A stretch of 64,000 bases of DNA from an uncultured Planctomycetaceae bacterium (GTDB lineage Bacteria; Planctomycetota; Planctomycetia; Pirellulales; Thermoguttaceae): contig CAMJTU010000018.1 of assembly GCA_946408825.1 (NCBI GenBank), forward strand, positions 1-64,000, given 5' to 3'. Positions 18,501 through 25,253 of the stretch are shown here, piece after piece; the stretch's first letter is position 1, and the number at the start of each line of letters is the position of its first letter. The notes under the pieces were generated by a model that was not told where the DNA came from, did not search any database, and was given only the letters and a program-made list of their open reading frames with translations. Made by a program: the position numbers and the translations under genes.

Positions 18501-18975
18501 CGATTGCACCGCCGTAGTCGCTAGAACCGTTTACAATCGTAATTCCACGAAGCGTGACGTCGCCGTTTTTGATAGAGAAAGCGCGCGCCAAAGAGTTAGC
18601 GTCAATCGTAACGTCGCTTGCTTCAATCGTGATAGAACCGTAAACAGAAGAATCTATGTTGATCGTAATCTCGTCTGACGCAGAAGCGAACTGTAACGTC
18701 GCAGGACTGATCTGAATGACGTCGTCCTCTTGAGTTGTGGCGGCTTCTGCAATCGCCTGCTTGATCGCGTCAATCGAAACAACGTTGGAGACGTTGATAA
18801 TGTTGGCGGTTTCAGAGACGGCGGCAGAGGTCGCCCCCAGGACGCCGACCGCGAGGAGTTGGCGTTCTTCGAGCGCTTCAGTCATGAGACGACGCGGTTT
18901 CAAGGGGGAACTGGCGCTAGCGCGACGTTTCGCTTGATCCTTAGACCGCTGACCTCTGTTGTTAAAGAACTTCAT
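12529..18975 (-). CDS. Giant secreted surface protein: beta-helix plus 15 fibronectin-III domains
   Basis: 2148 aa. The N-terminus is basic and carries LEERQLLAVG at about residues 36-45, the planctomycete LEPRxLL-type motif of exported surface proteins. Residues about 75-195 form right-handed beta-helix turns (VTLRGITI, GGAIANSGALYI). Residues about 200-545 interrupt the helix with cadherin/Ig-like and possibly cohesin-like material. The helix then resumes and closes at VDAGAYEFQG (about 708), as in choice-of-anchor Q domains. From about 715 to 2125 I count fifteen FnIII-like domains of about 90-97 aa (W..., Y-x-V/Y-R-V-x-A pattern). The C-terminus is short and acidic (FFDIDV); no dockerin or LPXTG motif. 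Strong Shine-Dalgarno AAGGAG. Likely adhesion or matrix protein; ligand unknown. Confidence 0.9.
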   Translation of the reverse strand: MKFFNNRGQRSKDQAKRRASASSPLKPRRLMTEALEERQLLAVGVLGATSAAVSETANIINVSNVVSIDAIKQAIAEAATTQEDDVIQISPATLQFASASDEITINIDSSVYGSITIEASDVTIDANSLARAFSIKNGDVTLRGITIVNGSSDYGGAIANDGDLTLDNVTLTGNVATTAGGAIANSGALYIQDSIITDSSSNGAGAAIYEGDFSWPSAGAPEWSTVPDQVGSKGTTLNVDLTQYVNTGNWTYAVTVADSTSSILASNPTVSDSGILSLSFIGDDAYYGEDDYSPVVVTVTAADGANTDSTTFQVSLAEQTSVTLAAVLSNMTYEDAKDEYLHGTARRPTGYACDDGIPSPSVVDVSDSLTVQVWLQDFDWVDYADKVWDAGDYAIMGVQYTLHLENAIVTEFTPPSTPTSKVLMRDSFVHKDLGDGNYSFIVAYTGGANFGYEEALLLDVLTIEAIDPSQPVSATIYQNGTDWKDPCLTRMYGEPIERDPSRSHINVDPSQTLFVSTISNSAEPLSSVPGQPFDTNISRAELDSETVDVSSASLATAKSLTISNSLIAANSGSGSGAIYIAEDGTAALYNVTLANNSANDAAVYYAGANSSAVTIANAIIVNNATSPLFGVASAPGSLVDASGVANATVYSGGTLFTNAESGDYSLASGSEASNIGVDAQALDVYGNVLSVDLAGANRFSGTVDAGAYEFQGAAPAAPTNVTISDYVESNKAPVLSWTASTSSDVLAYNVYQIDGNNKTVVATVNTTSFADLSSVVSIADNQLYTFGVAAVSEYGVSSIATVKLNTVVAPAAPKNVAFSEYTGGASATLTWTASKNATGYKIEALNASNKWVTVGTVTETSYVATVEENATYSYRVSAFTTVDSVSKYSKTVKADLNTVVAPAAPTNVAFAEYAGGTSATLTWDASENASGYLVETLNASNVWETVGTVTETSYVATVEENATYSYRVSAFTTVDSETKYSTTVAADLNTVVAPAAPKNVKFAEYTGGTSATLTWTASKNATGYKIEALNASNKWVTVGTVTGTSYVATVEENADYSYRVSAYTTVDSVSKYSKTVKADLSTLLPPSGTLDLAVSNYDSVAGTARLSWTALDYADHYVVYGQTNGGEWTTLADSVTNSPYTLTGIVANTSYAFRVAAVNAAGVGTTEDVSFDATLVPSTPADAAFGALDAGNNSIAITWSPVPNATGYIVQTYNNETDAWDVVDRDDDAETFYVVKDLVEDVPYAFAISAYNDAGVSEPTYLSYVKSPIPDAPANLSVVYNKPAKSANISWKLSEGAEGYNVYQQFGVGSTWKKIATMSSISNEYTVQNLEPNALYYFAVSAWNESGESEYSIAEILTDVSLDAPTEFTVDSYDAETHRATMSWVDNAIGETGYEVQYSLDNETWLTAATLAPNANSRVAKGLTPGKTYYFRVAAFDDYGYSAWATTTFDVPAEVPAAPSDIVFSNYDSDAKTLLVSWTDNSDDEVGFRVQYSTDQQNWNTTATTEADVTSYTAVGLVPGRTYYYRVAAVGPYGVSEYSDVASYTVESTTVDVPAAPSDIKFSNVEFTSNGVNATMSWTDNSDNEDRFVIQFSYDNENWLGAGSTDANVTTRTATGLVSGKTYYFRVAAYNAAGYSDWATTTYDVPTAVINKPGDIVFGEYSSGNLEMSWADNSDNEDGFVIQFSYDGEKWNRAGTTEANVNYRTATRVSPGRTYYFRVAAFKGSSYSDWSYGEYTAPSGVPTEPGKITFTNYSAENHTVEMSWVDNSNDETGFRIEYSTDSGATWRTSAQTSADVNYRTATGLRVGETYQFRVRSFNAFGSSGWTYGSYAVPTADGSPAAPTDFVFGDYDPVTRTLGMSWTDVADNETGYKVQYSVDGGAWCFAGTYDANVTSRTATAVLPGRTYAFRVAAYNDAGNSSWLVSDAYDVSDSNFVPAAPTGLVFGNYDAARQTLPMSWNDNSSNEKGFMVEYSIDGGTTWKVSEYLGADATSRTASRVYPGREYSFRVSAYNNYGVSDYAVGSFSTAAIEDVAAPTNLAFSYSTTKRQIAVTWSGDASGYNAQYKPSDATEWYNLTVNGRTATLNNVTYGSMYNVRVQSIADDGALSAWTVDSFDTVASESGATDDSGALLAEAFADFFNKDFFDIDV
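15735..16562 (-). repeat. Three tandem 276-bp repeats encoding FnIII domains 2-4
   Basis: The motif TGAG[AG]TC[AT]GCC recurs at 15735, 16011 and 16287, and TGAG again at 16563, giving an exact 276-bp (92-codon) period. Units 1 and 3 (FnIII domains 4 and 2 in protein order) differ at only about ten of 92 residues. All other FnIII domains in the protein are far more diverged, so this block is a recent internal duplication. Confidence 0.88.
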
Positions 18976-19670
18976 GCTAAACTCCTTCTCAAATGCATTC
19001 CATCGGAAGAGTCCGCCGATCGGACGACTTCTACGACAGCTCCGCGCGATAGCGCGACGTTATATTCAATTTGAACCACTTACTAGGCGGAATTCAACTT
19101 TCTCGGCTATGTTTAGACGGGAATGTGAAGTCTAAAGTTAAACTTCGCGGCGTAATCGTCTTTTCGACCTCGGAGGCCTAAGGTTTAACGGAAAGTCCCT
19201 AAGGCGTGGCCCAAGCCGTCAATGTGCCGCCAGATTTTCCAATAAAACGAATTACGTCAATAAAACGCAAAAAACGGCGCTTGAAACATCCAAAGTCGGA
19301 AGCTCTGTAAAGCGACGTTTGTCTGACCCCAAAAGCCGTTTCCTTGATTTGCGGATAGAAGACAAGGCTCTGCCAAATCCACTAAACAAAGAAAAAGCGA
19401 GGTAAAATCAGCCGCTCCCCTTTATAAGGAAAACACGTGATTAAGTCAATACTTTTTCGATAAAAGTCGACGGAAGAACCGGTCTCAAGCAAACGCTAAA
19501 GGACGCTATTTTGCGAGTCTCAAACCGAAGAACAAACGCCACGATCCGGGAGGTTTAGAGTCGCGTTGGACGTCGTTTGTTCCTTAAAATATTGAGACTA
19601 ACAATATTTTAATAAAAAAAGGAATTAACGTTTGGATTCTTTGCGAAGCGTAACGACGTCCCGAAGGCCG
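18976..19670. other. 695-bp intergenic region upstream of the giant gene
   Basis: It contains the leader and promoter of the giant gene, which cannot be placed with confidence, and the downstream flank of the beta-CASP hydrolase gene. An AT-rich inverted repeat at 19586-19610 is the only clear structure. No plausible ORF or known RNA family was recognised in 19080-19580. Confidence 0.5.
19586..19610 (-). terminator. Weak AT-rich terminator after the beta-CASP gene
   Basis: AAAATATTG / CAATATTTT 9-bp stem with a 7-nt loop, 60 bp past the stop on the minus strand. The stem lacks G-C pairs. Confidence 0.45.
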
Positions 19671-21089
19671 TTAGTCCTTATAGACGTCGCCCAAATTCGG
19701 AACAAAGACGGTTGTTTCGGGGGCGACGACACGGATTCTATCGGCTAGGGTTTGTGAAGCTTTGGGATCGCCGTGTACGACAAAGGTTGTCCGCGGATGC
19801 GTAGGGATGGCGGAATACCAAGCAAGCAACTCGCTTTGATCGGCATGCCCGGAGACGCCCCGAATCGACGCGATTTCAGCTCGAACAGGATGAGATTCGC
19901 CTAAAATTCGTACGGGCGAGACTCCATTGACTATCAAACGACCGAGGGTCCCTTCAGCCTGATAACCGAGAAAGCAAACGGTGTTCTTTGGACTTTCAAT
20001 GTGGTTTGCCAGATGGTGCTTGATACGTCCGGCGTTGCACATGCCCGACGACGCTAAGATGATTGCCGAACCGTTCAAACTATTGAGTTTCTTCGATTCC
20101 TCAGGCGTTTTAAGCAAACCAATATTCGTCAATTGCCCCTTGAGTTTTTCCATTAGTTCAAGAGTCGGTTCGTCGATACACTCGCGATGCTTTGAAAAAA
20201 TCGTTGTCGCTTCGACTGCCATTGGCGAGTCAAGGAACATTGGCAACTCGCTTGGAATGCGCCCCTTAAGCTTTAAATTAGCAAGTCTGCAGAGAATTTC
20301 TTGAGCGCGTTCGACAGCGAATACCGGCATAATGACCTTGCCGCCGCGTTTAGCGGTTCGGTTGACAACATCCGCAAGTTGATCGTCGACAGTATCGATC
20401 GGTTCAGACGCGCGATCTCCATACGTCGATTCGATGAAGAGGTTGGAGATTGGCTCTGTAATACGGCACGTTTCCGGATCGCGGAGAATAGGACGACTGG
20501 CACGGCCGAGATCGCCCGAGTATACGACGCGTCGAGGCTCGTCGCCGTCAATTTGCGGTTTTGAGAGCGTTACTTCGATGAAGGACGAACCGAGAATGTG
20601 ACCAGCTTCGCGGAATACAATTTCAACGCCCGGCGCTATTTTAGCGCGTTCGTTGTAGCGTACCGGTCGAAAGAGCCGCGTCGTCGCTTTAACGTCGTTC
20701 GTCGTGTAAAGCGGGCGAGGTGTTCTCGCAGTCGTTCTTTTTTCACGTTCATGACGCTTCTTTTTGAACTCGGCGTCTTCCTCTTGGATATGTGCGGCGT
20801 CGAGCAGAATGAGTTCTGTAAGATCGAGAGTCGCAGGCGTTCCGTAAATCTCCCCACGAAAACCGTCGGCAACGAGTTTAGGGAGGAGACCACAGTGGTC
20901 CAGATGCGCGTGCGTTAAGAGCACGGCGTCTAGTTTTTGGGGATCGTCAAGGAAAGGTTGCCAGTTCAAGTCTGTGCGAGACCGTTCCTGAAACATGCCG
21001 CAATCAACGAGGAATTGAAAATGATTGCATATAGTCAGGTGTTTGGAACCCGTCACGCTTCCGGCTGCGCCGCAGAATTTAAATTCCAT
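19671..21089 (-). CDS. Beta-CASP metallo-beta-lactamase-fold hydrolase (RNA-processing type)
   Basis: 472 aa. N-terminal MBL motif THAHLDHCG (HxHxDH, about residues 60-67) binding two zinc ions, an intermediate histidine in EAGHILGSS, and SGDLG with the bridging aspartate. The beta-CASP part includes VFAVERAQEI, SSGMCNAGR and SGHADQSELLAW near the C-terminus, followed by VVHGD. This is the layout of bacterial and archaeal homologues of CPSF-73/Ysh1, which cleave RNA; an RNA substrate is expected but not shown. The RNase J signature and C-terminal domain are absent (length is too short). Start ATG has AAGGAT upstream. Single-gene unit. Confidence 0.9.
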   Translation of the reverse strand: MEFKFCGAAGSVTGSKHLTICNHFQFLVDCGMFQERSRTDLNWQPFLDDPQKLDAVLLTHAHLDHCGLLPKLVADGFRGEIYGTPATLDLTELILLDAAHIQEEDAEFKKKRHEREKRTTARTPRPLYTTNDVKATTRLFRPVRYNERAKIAPGVEIVFREAGHILGSSFIEVTLSKPQIDGDEPRRVVYSGDLGRASRPILRDPETCRITEPISNLFIESTYGDRASEPIDTVDDQLADVVNRTAKRGGKVIMPVFAVERAQEILCRLANLKLKGRIPSELPMFLDSPMAVEATTIFSKHRECIDEPTLELMEKLKGQLTNIGLLKTPEESKKLNSLNGSAIILASSGMCNAGRIKHHLANHIESPKNTVCFLGYQAEGTLGRLIVNGVSPVRILGESHPVRAEIASIRGVSGHADQSELLAWYSAIPTHPRTTFVVHGDPKASQTLADRIRVVAPETTVFVPNLGDVYKD

Positions 21090-21253
21090 TTTTTTTATCC
21101 TTAAGTGATTTGCCGCTAGTCTTGGTTTGGACGGCTAATTGGTACGTTCGGATCGGAAAACTTTACTCTCCCAACAGTATTGTATGCAGTCGGCGACTTT
21201 TTTCAAAAAAAATTCTTTTTTTGTTCTTGTTTTTCCATTGTTGATTAGACAAC

Positions 21254-21282
21254 TTGACGCGTCGCGTTCCGTCTGATATTTT
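21254..21282 (+). promoter_or_regulatory. Promoter of the small exported protein gene
   Basis: TTGACG (21254-21259), 17-bp spacer, TATTTT (21277-21282); predicted start about 35-40 nt before the ATG at 21327. Confidence 0.6.
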
Positions 21283-21326
21283 AACGAGGTCGTTCAGTTT
21301 TCGAAACGTTAGACGGAGAACTTGAG

Positions 21327-21857
21327 ATGAAAAGATTTCAGACTTCAATCATTTGCGCGCTGGCGATCATTGCGGTAATTCCAGTGTTTCTTAGAATGAA
21401 CGTCTCTGAGTCGCAGGCTCAAACACAACCGAATCTCGTCGCGTTTGACCTCGAAACGCTTAGAGAATCGATAGGAAATTTTTTTGAAAACTTGTCGGAT
21501 CCCAGCAAAGGAGCCGACAAGGCGATTAAAGATTTTCTCAAGAACACGCCCCTTGCGGATAACGACAAGATCAAGACGAAGTTTACCGACGACGTCCGAC
21601 TTATTGACCAAAACTTTGGCGCTTACGTTTCCTATGAGCCGATTGGCGTCAAGACGATAGGTTCTGACCTCGTTGTTTTTCGGTATCTCTACAAGTGCCA
21701 GAATTACCCTGTCGTTTGGTATTTTACCTACTACAGACCGCGCGCAAAAACTACGGACGCAAACACGTCGACGGCTTCATGGACGTTAATAGGCTTTCGT
21801 TTTGACACAAATCTTGACGCGGCTCTTCTCGACGCAACCTTCGATCAACGAAATTGA
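21327..21857 (+). CDS. Small exported protein of unknown function
   Basis: 176 aa. A typical signal peptide (MKRF, hydrophobic stretch AIIAVIPVFL, cleavage probably after SQAQA/T near residue 32). The mature part is about 145 aa, mixed alpha/beta, with aromatic-rich strands (VVWYFTYYRP, WTLIGFRFDTNL) near the C-terminus that could form a small NTF2- or lipocalin-like sheet; I do not recognise a family. One cysteine only. It has its own promoter and a CGGAG ribosome-binding site and converges on the beta-propeller gene, whose stop lies 67 bp away on the other strand. Probably periplasmic. Confidence 0.75.
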   Translation: MKRFQTSIICALAIIAVIPVFLRMNVSESQAQTQPNLVAFDLETLRESIGNFFENLSDPSKGADKAIKDFLKNTPLADNDKIKTKFTDDVRLIDQNFGAYVSYEPIGVKTIGSDLVVFRYLYKCQNYPVVWYFTYYRPRAKTTDANTSTASWTLIGFRFDTNLDAALLDATFDQRN

Positions 21858-21924
21858 ACGTTCGACGACTGTTCCTATCGCGACGCTCGTTTCCGCGAAG
21901 AGCGTATGAAGTTTCATGGTTGGT

Positions 21925-22797
21925 TTAACGCAATATACCGTCGTCGGTTGCGTTCTTGAGCGTTTCTCCGTCAAAGTCGAAGAAAATGAACCGCGCGATT
22001 GTTTGACCTTCCTTGGACTTGTCGGTTCGAGCAACGAGGATACGAGTAAATTTCTCAGGATTGGGTTGCATTGATTCCGGAAGTTCGCACCATCCGTTTG
22101 AACCGTCCAGCGTCGACGTCGCGACGACTTCTCCTTGGGGGGTTATGACGGCGGCTCTAGGCGCGTTTTTATCTTTTTCCGCCGTGTAATATGCGACAAG
22201 GATCGCGTCACGGCAAGCTGTGATCGACTGCGGACCGTAGAACGTCTTCACGCCAAAATTGATTTCGTAGCGCCTTATTAGGTTGAAGTCTTTGTCGAAA
22301 ACGTTCAAAGGGTTAATCTCATGCGCCTCGGCTCCAGACGGGCCGCCGATGAAGAATTGGTCGTTCCAGTAGGCGATTCCATCGCAAGCAGGCACGTTTT
22401 CACATTTTATCTTGCGTAGGAGATTGAGATCAAGGTCATACTCATAGACCGCGTAGCCATTTTTAGACGACATTGATACATACAGTTTGCCGTTTGCTAA
22501 GCATGGATCGCCAGAATGCGAATCGGCGGGAACGCTTTTCAAGACCTTGCCGGACCAATCAAGTTTGTAGATATAGTTTAGAAAAGTTGCGTAAATAGCG
22601 TCTTCATCACAACAAACACCCTGAATATGAGCTTCTGCTTTCTCGAAGGCTCCGGGTTCTGTCTGTATTTCTTTAGGGGAAGCGAATTCTTCAGCTGCAA
22701 CGTTGAGTGGGGAAAAATGCGCGTAAAACGCGGTCGTTCCTACGACGAGCGACAACATATAAAAGACGTTAAAACAGAAAGTAAAACGGCGATGCAT
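21925..22797 (-). CDS. Exported beta-propeller-like protein
   Basis: 290 aa. N-terminal basic residues and a hydrophobic stretch (about residues 8-30) ending near VAAEE form a signal peptide. The mature protein consists of repeated short strand patterns such as DAIYATFLNYIYKLDWSG, GKLYVSMSS, NGYAVYEYDLDLNLL and FIGGPSG, with a period of about 40-50 residues, typical of six-bladed (NHL/SMP-30-like) propellers. No catalytic motif identified. Start ATG has AGGAGA upstream, and a promoter lies at 22861-22888. Stands alone. Function unknown; sugar or peptide binding is possible. Confidence 0.75.
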   Translation of the reverse strand: MHRRFTFCFNVFYMLSLVVGTTAFYAHFSPLNVAAEEFASPKEIQTEPGAFEKAEAHIQGVCCDEDAIYATFLNYIYKLDWSGKVLKSVPADSHSGDPCLANGKLYVSMSSKNGYAVYEYDLDLNLLRKIKCENVPACDGIAYWNDQFFIGGPSGAEAHEINPLNVFDKDFNLIRRYEINFGVKTFYGPQSITACRDAILVAYYTAEKDKNAPRAAVITPQGEVVATSTLDGSNGWCELPESMQPNPEKFTRILVARTDKSKEGQTIARFIFFDFDGETLKNATDDGILR

Positions 22798-22860
22798 GAT
22801 AATTTCTCCTGATGCTCATTTTTGCCTGCAAACTCCTGGCGACTGAACGCCTAGTCTGTT

Positions 22861-22888
22861 ATTTTAACGCCGTTGATTATGTATTCAA
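22861..22888 (-). promoter_or_regulatory. Promoter of the beta-propeller gene
   Basis: Minus strand TTGAAT (22883-22888), 16-bp spacer, TAAAAT (22861-22866); about 60 nt upstream of the ATG at 22797. Confidence 0.55.
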
Positions 22889-22928
22889 ACGCATCTTTAG
22901 GAATTGAAAGCGATATTTGAGGAGAAAA

Positions 22929-22960
22929 AAAGGGGGAACGTACGAAACCGTTCCCCCTTT
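22929..22960 (-). terminator. Terminator of the porin gene
   Basis: AAAGGGGGAACG pairs with CGTTCCCCCTTT; on the minus strand a T-run (TTTTTTTCTCC) follows. 24 bp after the porin stop codon. Confidence 0.9.
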
Positions 22961-22983
22961 AGCTAAAGCTACGTTAGACTACT

Positions 22984-24831
22984 TCAGAATGAAAGACGCG
23001 TAACGAATTCTACGCGTAACGCTTTGGCCGTATCTTCCGAAACTACCGTTGGAACCGCTTTCGTGACGTCCTTGGTCTGCCAGCCCGTTTGCCAATAGCT
23101 AAACTCTATGCCGTTCATGAAATTTGCAGACCAGTTGTAAATAAAGTTTATGAAATAAATTTCATTTTTCGTTCGCGCTGACGCCAATCCGTTTGACGCG
23201 ACGCTTGTTCCAACGAGATCGGCCTTTTTAGGTTTGTCGACTCCATATCCGACGTTCGTGCAGAACTGTTTGCTCCAGTCTTTGCGCACGCCGACCCACC
23301 AACCCTGGTCGTCGATTCCTGCGCGACGATAGAGGTCTACGCCTTGGTTGATCGCGCCGCAGAACGAACTAAGAACGGAACCGTAATAATATTCGCCCTG
23401 GAATTTTAACGTTTCTGTGATGGGAACGTCGTAATCGACGTTCGCCGACCACGTCTTGATCGATTTGCGCTCCGTAGTCGCGGCAAGCGGAACGCCGGCA
23501 ATAGGCGAGAATTTGTAATATTGTTCGCCGATATGTCCCGAGACCCCGACTGTAATGGGCAAACCGTCGCGTGAGCAACTGAAAAGCGAAGTCGCCAAGC
23601 GTCCTTCTAGGACAGGCCACCCTGAAGTCATGGGGCTTACTCCCGCGGTCGACGTATAATCTCCTAAGACGTTGTCGCATACGGCGATCTGACCGAGAAA
23701 ATGGAGATCGGAACTGCACGTCCACCCTTGCTCAAATCGAAGTTGAGCGCGGCGATACTGAATGTTGCCGGCAAACGCGCCGGGCAAGTAGTTCAGCATT
23801 AACGGGGCTCCTGGCGAGATGATCTCCCAATCCTGACCAGCGAGGAATCTACGTTCATGACTCACGTCGACGAGTTCCGCGAACGCGCGACGAAGTTGAA
23901 CTCCGCCCTTGTTTTTTGAGCCGCTTACGACTCCTTGAAAATCGAATTCCGCAACTCCGCCAAGCGTTGCGTCCAGTTGTTCGATTCTTGGACCTTCAAT
24001 TTTGAGACCAAGTCTCGACGTCCTAGCGTCGACAGCAAAGTCGGAGGAAGAATCGACGGCCGGATTCTGTAAATAGAGAATATACTCGCCTGGAACGGCG
24101 CGTTCAGTGTCGGTCGAAACGGACAAATTCAGAAAACCGTACGGAGTAATTTTGAGTTCGCCTTTTTTCCATGCAAATCCCTTTGTTTCATCGCGTAACG
24201 CGGCGACTTCGGCGCGGGTCGCTAGTTCCTCTGACGCCGCCTGCGCGCCAGTGGAATCAAGGGGGGGAAGTTCGGCGTTGACAAGCGTAATGACTGGGGG
24301 AGTGGCTGGGACTACGACGTTCGTTTTTTCGTCTTCTTCTGGATTGATTGTCTCTGTAACGGGCGGTTCAGGAGCTGTCGTCGATTGTTCTTTGCCGCCA
24401 AGTTCGTCTTTTAAGAAACGTTCTCTTGCGCGTTTAAAGGGGCGAGGGCGGACGTTCGCAAGTAATCCTGCGTCTTCTTCCGGCGCGCTTTTGCCGTCGT
24501 CTAGCGTTTCTGAATTTTCGGGCGAATAAACGGAGTGTTTTCTCTCTTCGAAGGATTGTCCGACTTTACGTAGCGCAGACTCGAGGAATCGGGGCGCTCT
24601 TTCTTCGGTCGAAACTTCTCGTGAAACATCCTGGTCTTCTTCTAGACGGAACGTTTGCAACGCGTCGTTTGAACTCTTTTCAGATTTTTCAGCGTCGTCT
24701 GCAACAGCAACGCTCGAAAAGACGATCAAGACAAGCGAGAGCGTTCCAATTCTCCGACCTACCGTCCAAGAAATGAGACCGCGTCGCGTTGCGTTTCTTC
24801 TTACCATCCGTGTATTTTTAGCGTTTGACAT
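22984..24831 (-). CDS. Outer-membrane porin with long disordered N-terminal linker
   Basis: 615 aa from ATG 24831 (a GTG at 24891 is also in frame; neither has a strong ribosome-binding site). A basic twin-arginine-like start and hydrophobic segment (LSLVLIVFSSVAVA) give a signal peptide. Residues about 45-200 are rich in Glu, Pro, Ser and Thr and look unstructured. A short coiled coil (AEVAALRDE, about 210) precedes a beta-barrel of about 390 aa with alternating strands (KITPYGFLNLSV, AEFDFQGVVSG, FINFIYNWSANF). The chain ends in RLSF; a terminal aromatic residue is the usual insertion signal for outer-membrane barrels. Resembles DcaP-like/carbohydrate porins of Planctomycetes. Substrate not predictable. 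Confidence 0.8.
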   Translation of the reverse strand: MSNAKNTRMVRRNATRRGLISWTVGRRIGTLSLVLIVFSSVAVADDAEKSEKSSNDALQTFRLEEDQDVSREVSTEERAPRFLESALRKVGQSFEERKHSVYSPENSETLDDGKSAPEEDAGLLANVRPRPFKRARERFLKDELGGKEQSTTAPEPPVTETINPEEDEKTNVVVPATPPVITLVNAELPPLDSTGAQAASEELATRAEVAALRDETKGFAWKKGELKITPYGFLNLSVSTDTERAVPGEYILYLQNPAVDSSSDFAVDARTSRLGLKIEGPRIEQLDATLGGVAEFDFQGVVSGSKNKGGVQLRRAFAELVDVSHERRFLAGQDWEIISPGAPLMLNYLPGAFAGNIQYRRAQLRFEQGWTCSSDLHFLGQIAVCDNVLGDYTSTAGVSPMTSGWPVLEGRLATSLFSCSRDGLPITVGVSGHIGEQYYKFSPIAGVPLAATTERKSIKTWSANVDYDVPITETLKFQGEYYYGSVLSSFCGAINQGVDLYRRAGIDDQGWWVGVRKDWSKQFCTNVGYGVDKPKKADLVGTSVASNGLASARTKNEIYFINFIYNWSANFMNGIEFSYWQTGWQTKDVTKAVPTVVSEDTAKALRVEFVTRLSF

Positions 24832-25253
24832 AATTTCACAACGTATGTGAACGGACGTTGCAAAACAAGATCGACCCGCGCGCCTCTCCACTATGAGATC
24901 GCGTTGTTGAAATAGTCGTCCTTGCCTAAATTAGTTCCTTATCTCGGAGAATCTGCAAACGCAACGCGTCTAAAATTCCCTGTCGTTATCATCGGAAATG
25001 CTTCCCGCGTTCCATTAGCTCTTGCAATTATAAAGTGAAAAAAAGTATAAAAGTTTAGCTTTTAGACGTTGAAACGCTTGCGAAATAGAATCAATCAAAT
25101 TAAAATTTCACAGGAAGGGTCTTACCTTCAGGGAATGTTTACGCCTCCCTTCTTTGCGAGCGTAATTTCCTTTCGTAGCGACTTTCTAAGACGTTTGCAG
25201 AACGTCCGACGACGTCGATATTCAGACAAAAACGATTTTTTAGGAGAAAATCC
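24832..25253. other. Divergent intergenic region between porin and transporter genes
   Basis: About 420 bp. It holds the promoter for the rightward transporter gene at 25022-25051. Upstream of the porin no clear promoter is visible. No gene or RNA recognised. Confidence 0.45.
25022..25051 (+). promoter_or_regulatory. Putative promoter of the MFS transporter gene
   Basis: TTGCAA (25022-25027), 18-bp spacer, TATAAA (25046-25051) in an A-rich stretch; about 200 nt upstream of the ATG. Confidence 0.5.

Noticed and set aside
18976..19670. Possible small RNA gene in the long spacer upstream of the giant gene
   Set aside because: No promoter-terminator pair on one strand and no conserved RNA structure could be recognised by eye.
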